DNA of 64,000 nucleotides from Alloalcanivorax balearicus MACL04 (GCF_025532145.1 NZ_ARXS01000005.1:167967-231966); one strand, 5' to 3'; numbered from the stretch's first letter, positions 18,050 to 27,433 are shown. Program-made: numbers and translations. The notes: generated by a model not told the origin, from the letters alone.

Positions 18050-20337
18050 GCCACCGTCCCCACCGGCAGGCTGCGCACGCGCTTGCCGGTGGCGGCGAAG
18101 ATGGCATTGCACAGGGCCGGGGCCACCGGTGGCACCGGCGGCTCGCCCACACCGCCAGGCGGCAAATCATGGTCATCGTTGACCAGATGGGTACGTATCA
18201 CCCGCGGCGAGGCATTGTGGCGCAGCACCTGGTAGTCATGGAAATTACTCTGCTTTACACGCCCTTTCTCGAAGGTAATCTCGCTGGTGAGCGCCAGACT
18301 CAGCCCCATCACGGCGCCGCCTTCCATCTGTGCGCGAATGCGCTCGGGGTTGATCTGCGGACCACAATCCATGGCCATATCCACCGCCAGCACCCGTACC
18401 TGGCCCTTCTCGTCCACGGCCACCTCGACCACGGTGGCGGTGTAGCTCATGAAGCTGTAACAGAAGGCCAGGCCCAGACCATGCCCCTTGGGAAGCTCGC
18501 GCCCCCATTTGGCGCCTTGGCAGGCGGCTTCGATGACGCCTCGCAAGCGGCCGGTGTCATAAGGATAGCGTTCCGGTGACTCGGTGTAGTTCCAGGTGTC
18601 CGCCATGTCGCCGGGATCGATCTGGCGTGCTGGACCGATCAGATCGAGCGCGAACTGCCGGTGGTCCTTGCCGGCACGGTGCGCCAGTTCCGCGATGAAA
18701 CACTGCGCCGCGAAGGCGTGAGGGATATTGGCCACCGAACGGAACCAGCCGATGCGGGCGTGGGCGGCAACCTCAGCGGTTTCGACCCGCACGTTCGGGA
18801 TTTGATATGGCATGTTGATGGCCGACATGGCCGACTCGAAAAGCTGCTGCCCCTTGGCACCTTCGGCGAACAGCGAGCCGATAGTGGGGGCGGCACTGCG
18901 GTGCAGCCAGGACCGAACCTTGCCGGTCTTGTCGATGACCGCTTCCAGCCGTTCCGCCGAAACGGTGTGCAGGTAGTCGTGGTGGATATCGTCTTCGCGA
19001 GTCCACACCAGCTTGACCGGTGTCCCCTCGGGCATGGCCCGGGCAACGATGGCCGCTTCATCAACATAGTCCGGCTTGGATTTCCGGCCGAAACCGCCTC
19101 CCAGCAACAGCACATTGACTTTGACGTCTTCCGGCTTGAGCTTCAGCCGGGTGGCGACCGCGGTCCGTGCCGCCTCCGGGTTCTGCACCGAGGTCCAGAC
19201 CTCGGCGCGGCCCTCCTTGATTTGCACGGTGGCTACCGGCGGCTCCATTGACGCATGCGCCAGGTGTGGGATGTAGTACTCGGCGGCGAACCGCTCCGTC
19301 TCGGCGGCGCCGTTCCACACACTCAGGGTGTCACCGTTATCACGAATGGTTTTACCCGTTGCACGTGAAGCCTCCGCCAACGTCTTGCGGAAATCGGCGG
19401 AGTCGTAGCCGCCGTTGGGGCCATCGTCCCATTCTATCTCCAGTGCCTCACGGCCCTTGATCGCGGCCCAGGTGTTGCGTGCCACCACGGCAACGCCGCC
19501 CAGCGGCTGAAATGCCGGCGCCCCCTGGAAAGCGGGAATCTCCACCACTTTCAAAACACCGGGCACGGCCAACGCTTTCTCACTGTCGAAACGGCGCAGC
19601 TTGCCGCCCACCACGGGCGGGCGCGCCACCACCGCGTAGACCATGCCGGGCAGGCGCATATCCATGCCATAGGTGGCCTGCCCCTTGCCGATGGCCTCCA
19701 AGTCAACCAGACGCACCTGATTCTTGCCAATGTAGCGATAGTCGGCGCGCGCCTTGAGTTTGAGCTGTTCCGTCCCGGGTACCGGTTGCCGGGCCGCGTC
19801 GGCCGCCAGCTCACCATAGCCCAGACGTCGCCCGGAGCTCTGGTGAACCACTTCATGCCGCACCGCCTTGACCTCGGACACGGACACCGACCAGCGGGCC
19901 GCGGCAGCCGCTTCCAACATCTGTCGGGCCGCCGCGCCCGCGCGCCGCATCGGCATCAGAAAATGGCGCATGCTACGGGAGCCGTCCACATTCTGGTTGC
20001 CATAGCGAGCCTCGTTGGCTTCCGCCTGCACCACCTGCACGCGGTCCCAACTGGCCTCCATTTCATCGGCCACCACCATTGGCAGGCTGGTACGCACGCC
20101 GGTTCCCATCTCAGCGCGGTGTGCCACGATGGTGACCGTGCCGTCCGCGGCGATGGACACGAAGACCAGAGGATCGTCCACCGTACCGCCCGGCATGGAG
20201 TCGGCACCGTACTTCTTGGAATCGGCATCAGCGGCTCTGACGATGGTAACCAGACCACCCGCCGTCACCGCCAGCGTCAGTGCTCCCAGGCTGCTCTGGA
20301 GGAAACGGCGCCGGGAGAGTTGCACGGTCGTGGACAT
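18046..20337 (-). CDS. iorB: Molybdopterin-binding subunit of a xanthine-dehydrogenase-family hydroxylase (IorB type)
   Basis: The product has 763 residues. A twin-arginine signal (SRRRFL at 8-13, then a hydrophobic stretch) shows folded export to the periplasm. The body has the molybdopterin-binding features of the isoquinoline 1-oxidoreductase/aldehyde dehydrogenase beta subunit: GGGFGRKSKPD, the GWFRSV segment, and the C-terminal GGVGEPPVPPVAPAL that includes the conserved catalytic Glu. The true substrate could be an N-heterocycle or an aldehyde and cannot be read from sequence. It follows iorA with no gap (TAAATG) and overlaps the xdhC-like gene. Confidence 0.88.
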   Translation of the reverse strand: MSTTVQLSRRRFLQSSLGALTLAVTAGGLVTIVRAADADSKKYGADSMPGGTVDDPLVFVSIAADGTVTIVAHRAEMGTGVRTSLPMVVADEMEASWDRVQVVQAEANEARYGNQNVDGSRSMRHFLMPMRRAGAAARQMLEAAAAARWSVSVSEVKAVRHEVVHQSSGRRLGYGELAADAARQPVPGTEQLKLKARADYRYIGKNQVRLVDLEAIGKGQATYGMDMRLPGMVYAVVARPPVVGGKLRRFDSEKALAVPGVLKVVEIPAFQGAPAFQPLGGVAVVARNTWAAIKGREALEIEWDDGPNGGYDSADFRKTLAEASRATGKTIRDNGDTLSVWNGAAETERFAAEYYIPHLAHASMEPPVATVQIKEGRAEVWTSVQNPEAARTAVATRLKLKPEDVKVNVLLLGGGFGRKSKPDYVDEAAIVARAMPEGTPVKLVWTREDDIHHDYLHTVSAERLEAVIDKTGKVRSWLHRSAAPTIGSLFAEGAKGQQLFESAMSAINMPYQIPNVRVETAEVAAHARIGWFRSVANIPHAFAAQCFIAELAHRAGKDHRQFALDLIGPARQIDPGDMADTWNYTESPERYPYDTGRLRGVIEAACQGAKWGRELPKGHGLGLAFCYSFMSYTATVVEVAVDEKGQVRVLAVDMAMDCGPQINPERIRAQMEGGAVMGLSLALTSEITFEKGRVKQSNFHDYQVLRHNASPRVIRTHLVNDDHDLPPGGVGEPPVPPVAPALCNAIFAATGKRVRSLPVGTVA

Positions 20338-20808
20338 TTATTCGTCTCCTTGCGCCAGACGATCCGCCGCCTGCAAGATAGCGGCGCGAATACGCGGATA
20401 GGTGCCACAGCGACAGATATTGCCACCCATGGCGCCGTCAATCTGTTCTTCCGTGGGTGCCGGTGTGGTCTTGAGCAGCCCCACCGCCGTCATGATCTGA
20501 CCCGCCTGACAATAGCCGCACTGGGCCACGTTGTTCTCGATCCAGGCGTCCTGTACTACCTGACCGACACGGTCGGACGCCATGCCTTCGATGGTCGAAA
20601 TCGCGCGCCCCGCAGCCGCGGACACCGGCGTGACGCAAGAGCGGACAGGCGCTCCGTCCAGGTGCATGGTGCAGGCGCCACACAGCGCCATGCCGCAGCC
20701 GAATTTGCTACCGGTCATGCCAAGTTCGTCGCGCAGTACCCACAACAGCGGCATATCGTCGGGAACGTCGACCTCCCTGGTCTGGCCATTGACGTTAAGC
20801 TGGGGCAT
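20338..20808 (-). CDS. iorA: (2Fe-2S)-binding subunit of the molybdenum hydroxylase (IorA type)
   Basis: The product has 156 residues from the ATG at 20808; the frame opens eight codons earlier without family resemblance. The N-terminal plant-type ferredoxin cluster motif is [17 protein letters not shown]. The second, all-helical cluster site is [10 protein letters not shown]...CRCGTYPRI. It passes electrons from the molybdenum centre in IorB to an acceptor. It has no signal peptide, so it should leave the cytoplasm together with IorB through the Tat pathway. No FAD subunit is nearby, which suggests a cytochrome acceptor as in other IorAB systems. Confidence 0.9.
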   Translation of the reverse strand: MPQLNVNGQTREVDVPDDMPLLWVLRDELGMTGSKFGCGMALCGACTMHLDGAPVRSCVTPVSAAAGRAISTIEGMASDRVGQVVQDAWIENNVAQCGYCQAGQIMTAVGLLKTTPAPTEEQIDGAMGGNICRCGTYPRIRAAILQAADRLAQGDE

Positions 20809-21258
20809 GGCGAACTCCTTTGCGTTGCACAATCAGCGTGGTGACCATAACCAATAAGGGCATGAGCCCCTACCGCAAATCAAGAACAGTGCAAAAAAAC
20901 ACTCATCCGATTACGACGGTGCCATGGCTTCTTTGCCACATTCGTCTCCGAATGGTGTTTATCAACATCCGCTAAAAAGCGATGTCAGGTCAATACCGCA
21001 CCTTTGCCTGTTCCTGCCACGATCCCACCGCTTTGAGACAGTACGCTTACACGCAACACGCTGGCACGCGAACACGCCAATCGCCTGTACCTTCTGAGTT
21101 CGTCGGTGCCTATTATGTGACTGATCATGTAGGGCCTGTTCACACTACTTGCATCGTGCCTGCTGTGGCTAAAAAGCCGCCAATGAAGGCGCGATGCAAG
21201 TAGTGTGAACAGGCCCTAGCCAGCCGGCAGTGTGAGTAACAAAGATGGCGGGATTCCG
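20809..21258. other. Intergenic region between iorA and the double-wHTH regulator
   Basis: This 450-bp gap must hold the divergent promoters of iorA (minus) and the regulator (plus). It contains the MITE-like palindrome at 21130-21218, described separately. A weaker inverted repeat TAAGGGC-ATGA-GCCCCTA lies at 20855-20872, about 50 bp upstream of iorA, and could be an operator. No coding sequence is supported. Confidence 0.5.
21130..21218. mobile_element. MITE-like palindromic element flanked by TA
   Basis: The arms 21130-21160 and 21188-21218 are 31 bp long and inverse complements with one mismatch. The outer end reads TAGGGCCTGTTCACACTACT. The 27-bp centre carries no gene. Both ends finish in TA, as expected if a TA target was duplicated, the habit of IS630/Tc1-mariner elements. 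At 89 bp it is a minimal non-autonomous element or a large hairpin. It sits ~40 bp upstream of the regulator start and may affect its expression. Confidence 0.6.
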
Positions 21259-22479
21259 ATGGATTCATTGATCACGGCGGCGGCGCGTGCTCTCGCGGCG
21301 GGCGATCCGCTGGCCGCGCTCAATCAGGTCGCCCTGCGTGATGACGCCGCCGCGCTTGCCATGCGCGGTATCGCGTTGGCGCAACTCGGCGACCTGCCCC
21401 GTGCCGGAGCCTTGCTGAAAGCCGCGGCCCGGGCCTTCGGGAAGAAAGAAGCCCTGCCCCGGGCCCGCTGCATTGTCGCCCAGGCCGAGATCGCCCTGGC
21501 ATCGCGCGATCTGGGTTGGTCCGAACAACCCCTCGAGGCGGCAAGATCGACACTGGAAAAGCATGGAGAGCGGATCAATGCCGCCCATGCCCGGCATATC
21601 CGAATCCGGCGCCAACTCCTGCTTGGCCGTCTTGACGAAGCGGAGCGGGGACTGTCCGGAATCGATGCCTCTTCCTATCCTCCCCCGCTGCAAGCCGCCC
21701 ATGAATTGGTGATCGCCGGCATTGCTTTGCGTCGTCTGCAAACGCGACGGGCCCGGTCCGCTTTCGCCCGTGCCGATACGGCCGCCCGCCAAAGCGGTAT
21801 TCCTGCCCTGATCGCGGAGGTGGAACAGGCCGCACTCACTCTGACGGTTCCGGCGGCGCGTCTGATTCATAAAGGCCGACAACGGGCTCTGCTTCTTGAG
21901 GAAGTGGAAACGCTGCTGGCTTCCAATACGCTGATCGTGGATGAATGCCGCCATCAGGTCCGTAGCGGCGGCACCTCGATCCTGTTCGTGGGACGCCCGA
22001 TACTGCTCGCTCTCGCTCGCATGCTGGCCGAGGCCTGGCCGGAAGACGTGCCCAGAGACGTTCTCATTGAGAAGGTATTCCGAACGCGCTTTGCCGACGA
22101 TTCCCATCGCGCCCGGCTGCGGGTGGAAATCGGGCGTCTGCGTCAGCGCCTGCGAGGTCACGCCGGAATAAAAGCAACCCGCCGGGGCTTCACCCTGACC
22201 CCCGAACCCGACACTGACGTGGCCGTGCTCGCCCCTCCGGTGGACGAAAAGCACGCGGCGATTCTAGCCCTGCTTGCCGACGGCGAAACTTGGTCAAGTT
22301 CGGCTCTGGCCCTGGCACTGGGCGCCAGTCAGCGCACCGTGCAGAGAGCCCTTGAATCGCTGGCACGGGAGGAGAAAGTGCAATGTTTTGGTCGGGGTCG
22401 CGCCCGCCGCTGGCTGCTTCCCCCCATTCCAGGATTCACGACAACCTTGTTACTCCCGGCCCCGCTGCCGGGTGGCTAG
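21259..22479 (+). CDS. Transcriptional regulator with TPR-like N-terminus and two winged-helix domains
   Basis: The product has 406 residues from the ATG at 21259; a GTG at 21232 is possible. Residues ~1-215 are alpha-helical and Ala-rich with paired helices of TPR type. Residues ~245-325 (ILLALARMLAEAWPEDVPRD..., then RLRVEIGRLRQRLRG, ATRRGFTL) look like an OmpR/BTAD-type winged helix. Residues ~340-395 (AAILALLADGETW..., ALGASQRTVQRALESL) are a second HTH of the MarR/ArsR/GntR style. Two DNA-binding modules in one protein plus a sensor-like helical part is uncommon. It is followed 46 bp later by a beta-propeller gene on the same strand, probably its operon partner or target. Confidence 0.7.
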   Translation: MDSLITAAARALAAGDPLAALNQVALRDDAAALAMRGIALAQLGDLPRAGALLKAAARAFGKKEALPRARCIVAQAEIALASRDLGWSEQPLEAARSTLEKHGERINAAHARHIRIRRQLLLGRLDEAERGLSGIDASSYPPPLQAAHELVIAGIALRRLQTRRARSAFARADTAARQSGIPALIAEVEQAALTLTVPAARLIHKGRQRALLLEEVETLLASNTLIVDECRHQVRSGGTSILFVGRPILLALARMLAEAWPEDVPRDVLIEKVFRTRFADDSHRARLRVEIGRLRQRLRGHAGIKATRRGFTLTPEPDTDVAVLAPPVDEKHAAILALLADGETWSSSALALALGASQRTVQRALESLAREEKVQCFGRGRARRWLLPPIPGFTTTLLLPAPLPGG

Positions 22480-22525
22480 GATGAAAGCACCTGGCCCATA
22501 CGCGGGCAGCAACGAGGACAACAGC

Positions 22526-23155
22526 ATGAACACATCATCAGCCGACCTGATCCGTGAATACGGGCCTTTCCCCGCTATCGACGCCGTCCATGGGGTGTCC
22601 TTCGACGGCCAGCACGTCTGGCTTGCCACCGGAGAAACACTGACCGCCCTGGACCCCGACAGCGGCCAAACCGGGCGCTCATTGAACGTCCCCGCGGACG
22701 CCGGAACCGCCTTCGATGGGCAGCATTTATTTCAGATCAGCGGAAACCAGATCCAGAAGATCGACCCTCGAAGCGGCTCGATCATCGCTACCCTCCCCGC
22801 TCCCGAAGGCGGCAACTCGGGGCTCGCCTGGGGTGAAGGCGTACTCTGGGTGGGCCAGCATCGCAGCCGCAAGATCCATCAGGTGGACCCGGAAACCGGA
22901 GCGATTCTCCACACGCTTGAATCCAACCGCTTTGTCACCGGGGTCACCTGGCTGGAGGGAGAGTTATGGCACGGCACTTGGGAAAATGACGAAAGCGAAC
23001 TGCGACGTATCGACTCCGACACCGGAGAACTGCTGGAGCGAATTGAGATGCCGGCCGGAATGGGTGTGTCCGGGCTCGAGTCCGATGGCCGGGACCGTTT
23101 CTTCTGTGGCGGCGGAGGCAGCGGGAAGCTGAGAGCCGTACGCCGCCCGGGATAG
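22526..23155 (+). CDS. Beta-propeller protein, Vgb/glutamine-cyclotransferase-like
   Basis: The product has 209 residues from the ATG at 22526 with CGAGGA upstream. It consists of ~40-residue units with the pattern (G)-x-x-FDGQ-x-(V/L)-W ... LDPDSG/IDPRSG/VDPETG/IDSDTG, the signature of SMP-30/Vgb/glutaminyl-cyclotransferase propellers. Only about five blades are present, so it is short for a complete propeller. There is no signal peptide, so it is cytoplasmic. No catalytic residues can be assigned. It is likely co-transcribed with the upstream regulator. Confidence 0.65.
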   Translation: MNTSSADLIREYGPFPAIDAVHGVSFDGQHVWLATGETLTALDPDSGQTGRSLNVPADAGTAFDGQHLFQISGNQIQKIDPRSGSIIATLPAPEGGNSGLAWGEGVLWVGQHRSRKIHQVDPETGAILHTLESNRFVTGVTWLEGELWHGTWENDESELRRIDSDTGELLERIEMPAGMGVSGLESDGRDRFFCGGGGSGKLRAVRRPG

Positions 23156-23271
23156 TGCTGGAGGGTATCGTCGACGATATCAAAGAGCCGCCCGGAAAAA
23201 TGGCCAAGGGACAGGATGGTCATCTCACTTGGCCTGGACTGTTGCGTACACTGGATTGGGGTTCACGCCTC

Positions 23272-26175
23272 CTATAACGATCCTAAAAACGCCAACAATG
23301 CTTCACGGTGTTTGCTACTGAGGTTGATAAAGCGATTTTTAATCACCTCGGCTTCGCCGCCGTGCCAGATGATGGCTTCGGTAAGTGTGCGGGCGCGGCC
23401 GTCGTGCAAATAGCCAACGGGTATGTCGCCGGCCACGTATTTTGTATAGCCAATGCCCCATAACGCTGGTGTGCGCCACATACGGCCGCTGGCGAGACCT
23501 TCGGCAAAGTCATCGGCCAGGCCTTCGCCCATATCGTGCAACAACAGGTCGGTGTATGGGCGAATTGTCTGGTTGCGGACTTCGGCGAAGCGCGAACGCG
23601 CACTGGTTTGTATTTCGCTAACATGGCAGGCGTTACAGCGAATATCGTTAAACACTTGCTCGCCTTGTGTCACTTTATTGGGATCGACGTCCAAATAGGG
23701 CAATGGCGACACGCCCTGTGGAAAACCGCTTACCTGGCTGCGTTGCGCGGGTACCGCCAGCAACTGCAAGTAGTCGGCCATCAATTGCAGCGCGTCGTCG
23801 GGCAAGCCGGCTTCGGTGCCGCTGGCGGGATCGCAGTATTTCGGGCCGGCCAGACAGTCACGGTTTGGATAAAGCGATGAGGTCACCGACATATCAAGCA
23901 AGGCGGCGTTGGCTACCTGATGGCGCAGGCTGACCTTGCCTGCTTTCCAGCCATAGCGGCCTAAACGTACCTCGCCGCTTTCGGGATCGTAAGCGTAGTT
24001 GGCTGTGCCGAGTACGCCATCCTCATCCGGCGTGCCGCGAACTCGCGCCAGAATGGTGTCATCAGCAATGGCCTCCAACAGCCCCATGCCAATCAACGGT
24101 TGCGCCGCGCGCAGCGAATAGGAGGCGGGTGACGGCCCTTCAAAGGCGATAGTGGGTTTGCGCAGTGTAACCACCGTGCCATCGGCAAGGATTACATCGT
24201 GGCTGTCGAAGCCAGCCACATAAGCGGCGTTACCCCAGTTTTCGCTAGTGCCGCTGGTGGTTGAACGCGCATTCATTTGCAGGCTTTGGCCATAGACAGG
24301 GTGCGGTAAATACAGACCGTTGGCCGGGTTACTCTCCGCACCCACACGTACCACCATGGTGTCTAACCGTTGATTGGCAACCACCGGCGCGACGCTGCGG
24401 CCATTATTGATGTGGCAACTGACACAGGTCGATTGGTTAAAATGTTGGCCTTGCAGCTCCCGGCCCGCGTCATTACGGTCGTTACCGGCTTCATTATGCG
24501 CGCCGCTCCACAGATTGGTGTGTAACCAGCGTCGCCCCTCCATAAAACGCTGAATATTCCGCATGCCGACGTTGTTGTGGGGCTGCTGAAAGATAAAGCT
24601 GGCATTGTCGGCGTAATCGTATGATACCGAACCCAACCCGCCTTGCAGGGCGTACCTGGGCAAGGGTTCGTTCATCAAGCGTGGCTCTTGACCGTACCAA
24701 GGGCGTAAGCCTTCACCCATTACGTAAGTCAGTTCGTTGGTATAGTAACGAACAGCACCGTCATCGCCGATGGCATCCATGGCCTCGCGGGTCGAGAAAA
24801 ACGAACTGGTGAACTCAATGATATCGCCTTGTTTCAGCGGCCGTGCTGGCACGTTGTCACCGTTGGGAACCAACACGCCGTCGGCATTCTCAGCCAAGGC
24901 ACTGTGACCGGGATAGGTGTCGAACACCACGCTACAGCCATCGTTGGCGCCGATAATCCCATGAAAACCGCTATCGGGGTTCAATAACTCGTTGTTAGCG
25001 GGCTTGGGCACTACCGGACAGGGCGCGCCGTCGCTCAGGTAGGTTGAATCGTCAAGCAGATCACCCGGACTCATCCAGCCAAAACCGGTGACATTGGGGT
25101 CATCGAAGCGGCGCACAAAGGAATGTCCTCCCCCTTTTTGCGCCTGTTGAAAGTATTGGTTAACGATAATGCGTGGCTCGGTGACGCCCGCGACGTTACT
25201 GTTGTCGATAAATTCAACGCCCCAGGTGCGATTTTTGAAGTAGTTGGCGACAAAGTTTAAGTGCGCGCCTGGCCCCTTATCGAGCGGATTGCCTTGACCA
25301 TCAACGGTATCGTTGCGGCCAAAACCGTATTCATTCCACTCCTCGCCGCGTTCACGAGCGTGACGTGAGCGGCCCACCATGCCAAAACGGGTGACCAGCG
25401 TACCATCGGCCAGGGTAAAGCGGATACTTTCAATGGGCTCCGCTGGCGCTGGCAGGGGCTGGCGGCCTCTGCCGTCTACGGGATAAGGCACATAAGAAGT
25501 ATCCAGTATTGGCATTGAGTTACCACAACCGGGCGTTTTAAATTCGGCTTCAAATAGCGAGTAGCCATAATGGGTATGGCGGCGAATGCCTTGCAAACGC
25601 ACGTAGCGAACGTCGATATTGAGATTGAAAAAGGTCTCTGTGTTGCCCTTTCCGACGGTGATGTAACGCACTTGATACCAGTCTTCCGCATCGTCGGAAA
25701 TATAGATGGCGTATTCGTCGGCGTACGCGTTTTCCCAGTATAGTTCCATGGAACCGATGGCGGTTTTGGTACCAAAATCGAACTGTAACCAGGCATCGTC
25801 AGGGTCGGCGATATCGCTCCAAGCACTTTCCCAGCGGCTGCTCGGGTCGCCATCTACGGCTTTTCCGGCAGTATTATTGTCGTTTTCGTCGCCGGACGAA
25901 CTCGCGGTGATGCCAGTGATGGGTTGCGCTGGCTGACATTCGCCATCGTCAGTTGCCGTTGCCAAGCGCAGCTCCGGCGGTGGCGCGGGTCGTACCGGCG
26001 CATCAGCGGACGGCAGCGGACTGATATCGCTGACTGGCGCTGGCTCAAAGTTCGGTTCGGGCAGTTCCTCGGCAGGCGGGGAATCGGGGGCGGACGCGGG
26101 TGGTGTGCTGCCGCCACCTCCGCCGCCACAGGCCGATGCCGTCAATGCTAACAATAGGATGAGCAACCTGCGCAT
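23272..26175 (-). CDS. Large di-heme oxidoreductase lipoprotein with a discoidin (F5/8 type C) domain
   Basis: The product has 967 residues from the ATG at 26175, giving a lipoprotein signal with lipobox TASAC (Cys16). A Pro/Gly/Ser-rich linker follows to ~75. Residues ~80-215 are an F5/8C carbohydrate-binding-like fold (AVDGDPSSRWESAW, WLQFDFGTKTAIGSMELYW, VRYVRLQG). Residues ~220-560 are a long region I do not recognise. The C-terminal part is a di-heme oxidoreductase (DHOR) with heme sites CVSCH (Cys584) and CNACH (Cys847). It should be an outer-membrane-anchored cytochrome acting on an organic substrate or peroxide. Base composition is clearly more AT-rich than its neighbours, with codons rare elsewhere, suggesting acquisition. 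It stands alone. Confidence 0.82.
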   Translation of the reverse strand: MRRLLILLLALTASACGGGGGGSTPPASAPDSPPAEELPEPNFEPAPVSDISPLPSADAPVRPAPPPELRLATATDDGECQPAQPITGITASSSGDENDNNTAGKAVDGDPSSRWESAWSDIADPDDAWLQFDFGTKTAIGSMELYWENAYADEYAIYISDDAEDWYQVRYITVGKGNTETFFNLNIDVRYVRLQGIRRHTHYGYSLFEAEFKTPGCGNSMPILDTSYVPYPVDGRGRQPLPAPAEPIESIRFTLADGTLVTRFGMVGRSRHARERGEEWNEYGFGRNDTVDGQGNPLDKGPGAHLNFVANYFKNRTWGVEFIDNSNVAGVTEPRIIVNQYFQQAQKGGGHSFVRRFDDPNVTGFGWMSPGDLLDDSTYLSDGAPCPVVPKPANNELLNPDSGFHGIIGANDGCSVVFDTYPGHSALAENADGVLVPNGDNVPARPLKQGDIIEFTSSFFSTREAMDAIGDDGAVRYYTNELTYVMGEGLRPWYGQEPRLMNEPLPRYALQGGLGSVSYDYADNASFIFQQPHNNVGMRNIQRFMEGRRWLHTNLWSGAHNEAGNDRNDAGRELQGQHFNQSTCVSCHINNGRSVAPVVANQRLDTMVVRVGAESNPANGLYLPHPVYGQSLQMNARSTTSGTSENWGNAAYVAGFDSHDVILADGTVVTLRKPTIAFEGPSPASYSLRAAQPLIGMGLLEAIADDTILARVRGTPDEDGVLGTANYAYDPESGEVRLGRYGWKAGKVSLRHQVANAALLDMSVTSSLYPNRDCLAGPKYCDPASGTEAGLPDDALQLMADYLQLLAVPAQRSQVSGFPQGVSPLPYLDVDPNKVTQGEQVFNDIRCNACHVSEIQTSARSRFAEVRNQTIRPYTDLLLHDMGEGLADDFAEGLASGRMWRTPALWGIGYTKYVAGDIPVGYLHDGRARTLTEAIIWHGGEAEVIKNRFINLSSKHREALLAFLGSL

Positions 26176-26309
26176 GGTCAATTTCCCCCCCACTTGCGAT
26201 CCGTAATGGACAACACTGTGATAACAGCCTCATTTTACTGGGCATATTTTTTCTTATTATGACAGGCCGTTCATAAAAAAATGTGAGCCTATAGCGTAAA
26301 TAGGGAACC

Positions 26310-26440
26310 TCTGAAAAGCACCCTTCATCCTGGGCGTGCCCCGTACCGTCAGCCCAGGCTTGACCCGGGATCTCCCTCCGCAGGGCGCATCACTTAGTAG
26401 CAGGAGATGCCGGATCAAGTCCGGCATGACGTTTTTCAGA
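26310..26440. repeat. Composite palindromic intergenic element
   Basis: The 390-bp gap between two minus-strand genes (the di-heme lipoprotein and a DMT transporter) holds an imperfect palindrome of about 130 bp. Its ends are TCTGAAAA (26310-26317) and TTTTCAGA (26433-26440). Inside are a perfect hairpin ATGCCGGA-TCAAG-TCCGGCAT at 26407-26427 and a related arm around AGCCCAGGCTTGACCCGGGA (26351-26370). This resembles dispersed palindromic repeats known in proteobacteria. No gene is present in the gap. Confidence 0.6.
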
Positions 26441-26566
26441 AGCTCTTAACGCTTTGACAGGGTCAGTGGTGAAGGGGTATTCGTGAATGTACGCTGCTGC
26501 TCGGAAACGGAGACCCCGGAAGGTCCCCGTACAGGTCCGCGTGTATGACCGCGCCACCCGTTCTTT

Positions 26567-27433
26567 CTACTCAGCGGGAACCCGCTCCCGCTGGCCATGC
26601 ACCACCGCCAGCCCGGCCAGGATCGCGATCATGCCGGCCAGCGACATTACCGACGGAGCATTGCCGAATACCAGGTAATCCAGCAATACCGTCACCACAG
26701 GAACCAGATAGAACAGGCTGGTGACATTGACCAGATTACCGGAGCGGATCATCCGATAAAGCAGCAACTGCGCCACCACCGACACCCCCAGCCCCATCCA
26801 TACCACCGGCACCAGGAACCCCACGCTCCATTGCCAATGGAAAGGCTGGAACGGGATCAGCAAAGCGCATAACAGCAGCGTCACCGCGTATTGCAACGGC
26901 AGCACCTCGCTCGGCGGCAACGCGATACGCTTCTGCCACAACGCGCCGACAGTGACACAGAGCAAAGCGCCCAGAGCAAACGCCATACCGGTCCAGGACA
27001 ACCTGGCCAGGACCAGACTCTGGTAGACCACCAGCGTCAGCCCCAGCAAAGCCAGCAGCAACCCCGCCAGGCGCCACGGCGCAAAACGCCGCTCGGTGAG
27101 TACCAGAGTGAGGATCGGTTGTGCCCCCAGCACCGTGGCCAGGAGTCCCGGCGTGACCTCATGCTCCAAAGCCAGGAAGTAACACAGGGTGTAAAAACCG
27201 ATCAGCAACAAGCCGACGCCAGCCACGGGCAAACGCTGCCCTCGCGGAGGCAACAAACGACCGCCACGGATCAACAGCAAGGCGCCAAGCGCGAGAGCGA
27301 AACGCAGAATCAACAGGGCGAGAACCGAGCCGTGGTCCAACCCCCAACGCGTGACGATGGCGGCACTGCCCCACAGCAACACGAACGTGGCCATGGCGCC
27401 CTGGGCCGCCCAAAAGGTATTTTCCGTTTTCAT
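26567..27433 (-). CDS. EamA-family (DMT superfamily) transporter
   Basis: The product has 288 residues with ten hydrophobic helices in two five-helix EamA halves; the first half opens with ATFVLLWGSAAIVTRWGLDHG. The second half carries VWMGLGVSVVAQLLLYRMIRSG and VTSLFYLVPVVTVLLDYLVFG, the usual LxPV signature before the last helices. It probably exports or imports a metabolite in the inner membrane; the substrate is unknown. It is a single gene with ~130 bp to the repeat on its 3' side. Confidence 0.87.
   Translation of the reverse strand: MKTENTFWAAQGAMATFVLLWGSAAIVTRWGLDHGSVLALLILRFALALGALLLIRGGRLLPPRGQRLPVAGVGLLLIGFYTLCYFLALEHEVTPGLLATVLGAQPILTLVLTERRFAPWRLAGLLLALLGLTLVVYQSLVLARLSWTGMAFALGALLCVTVGALWQKRIALPPSEVLPLQYAVTLLLCALLIPFQPFHWQWSVGFLVPVVWMGLGVSVVAQLLLYRMIRSGNLVNVTSLFYLVPVVTVLLDYLVFGNAPSVMSLAGMIAILAGLAVVHGQRERVPAE

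Noticed and set aside
20982..21203. A 73-codon frame across the MITE-like palindrome
   Set aside because: No ribosome site; half of it is the palindrome arm; no resemblance to a transposase.
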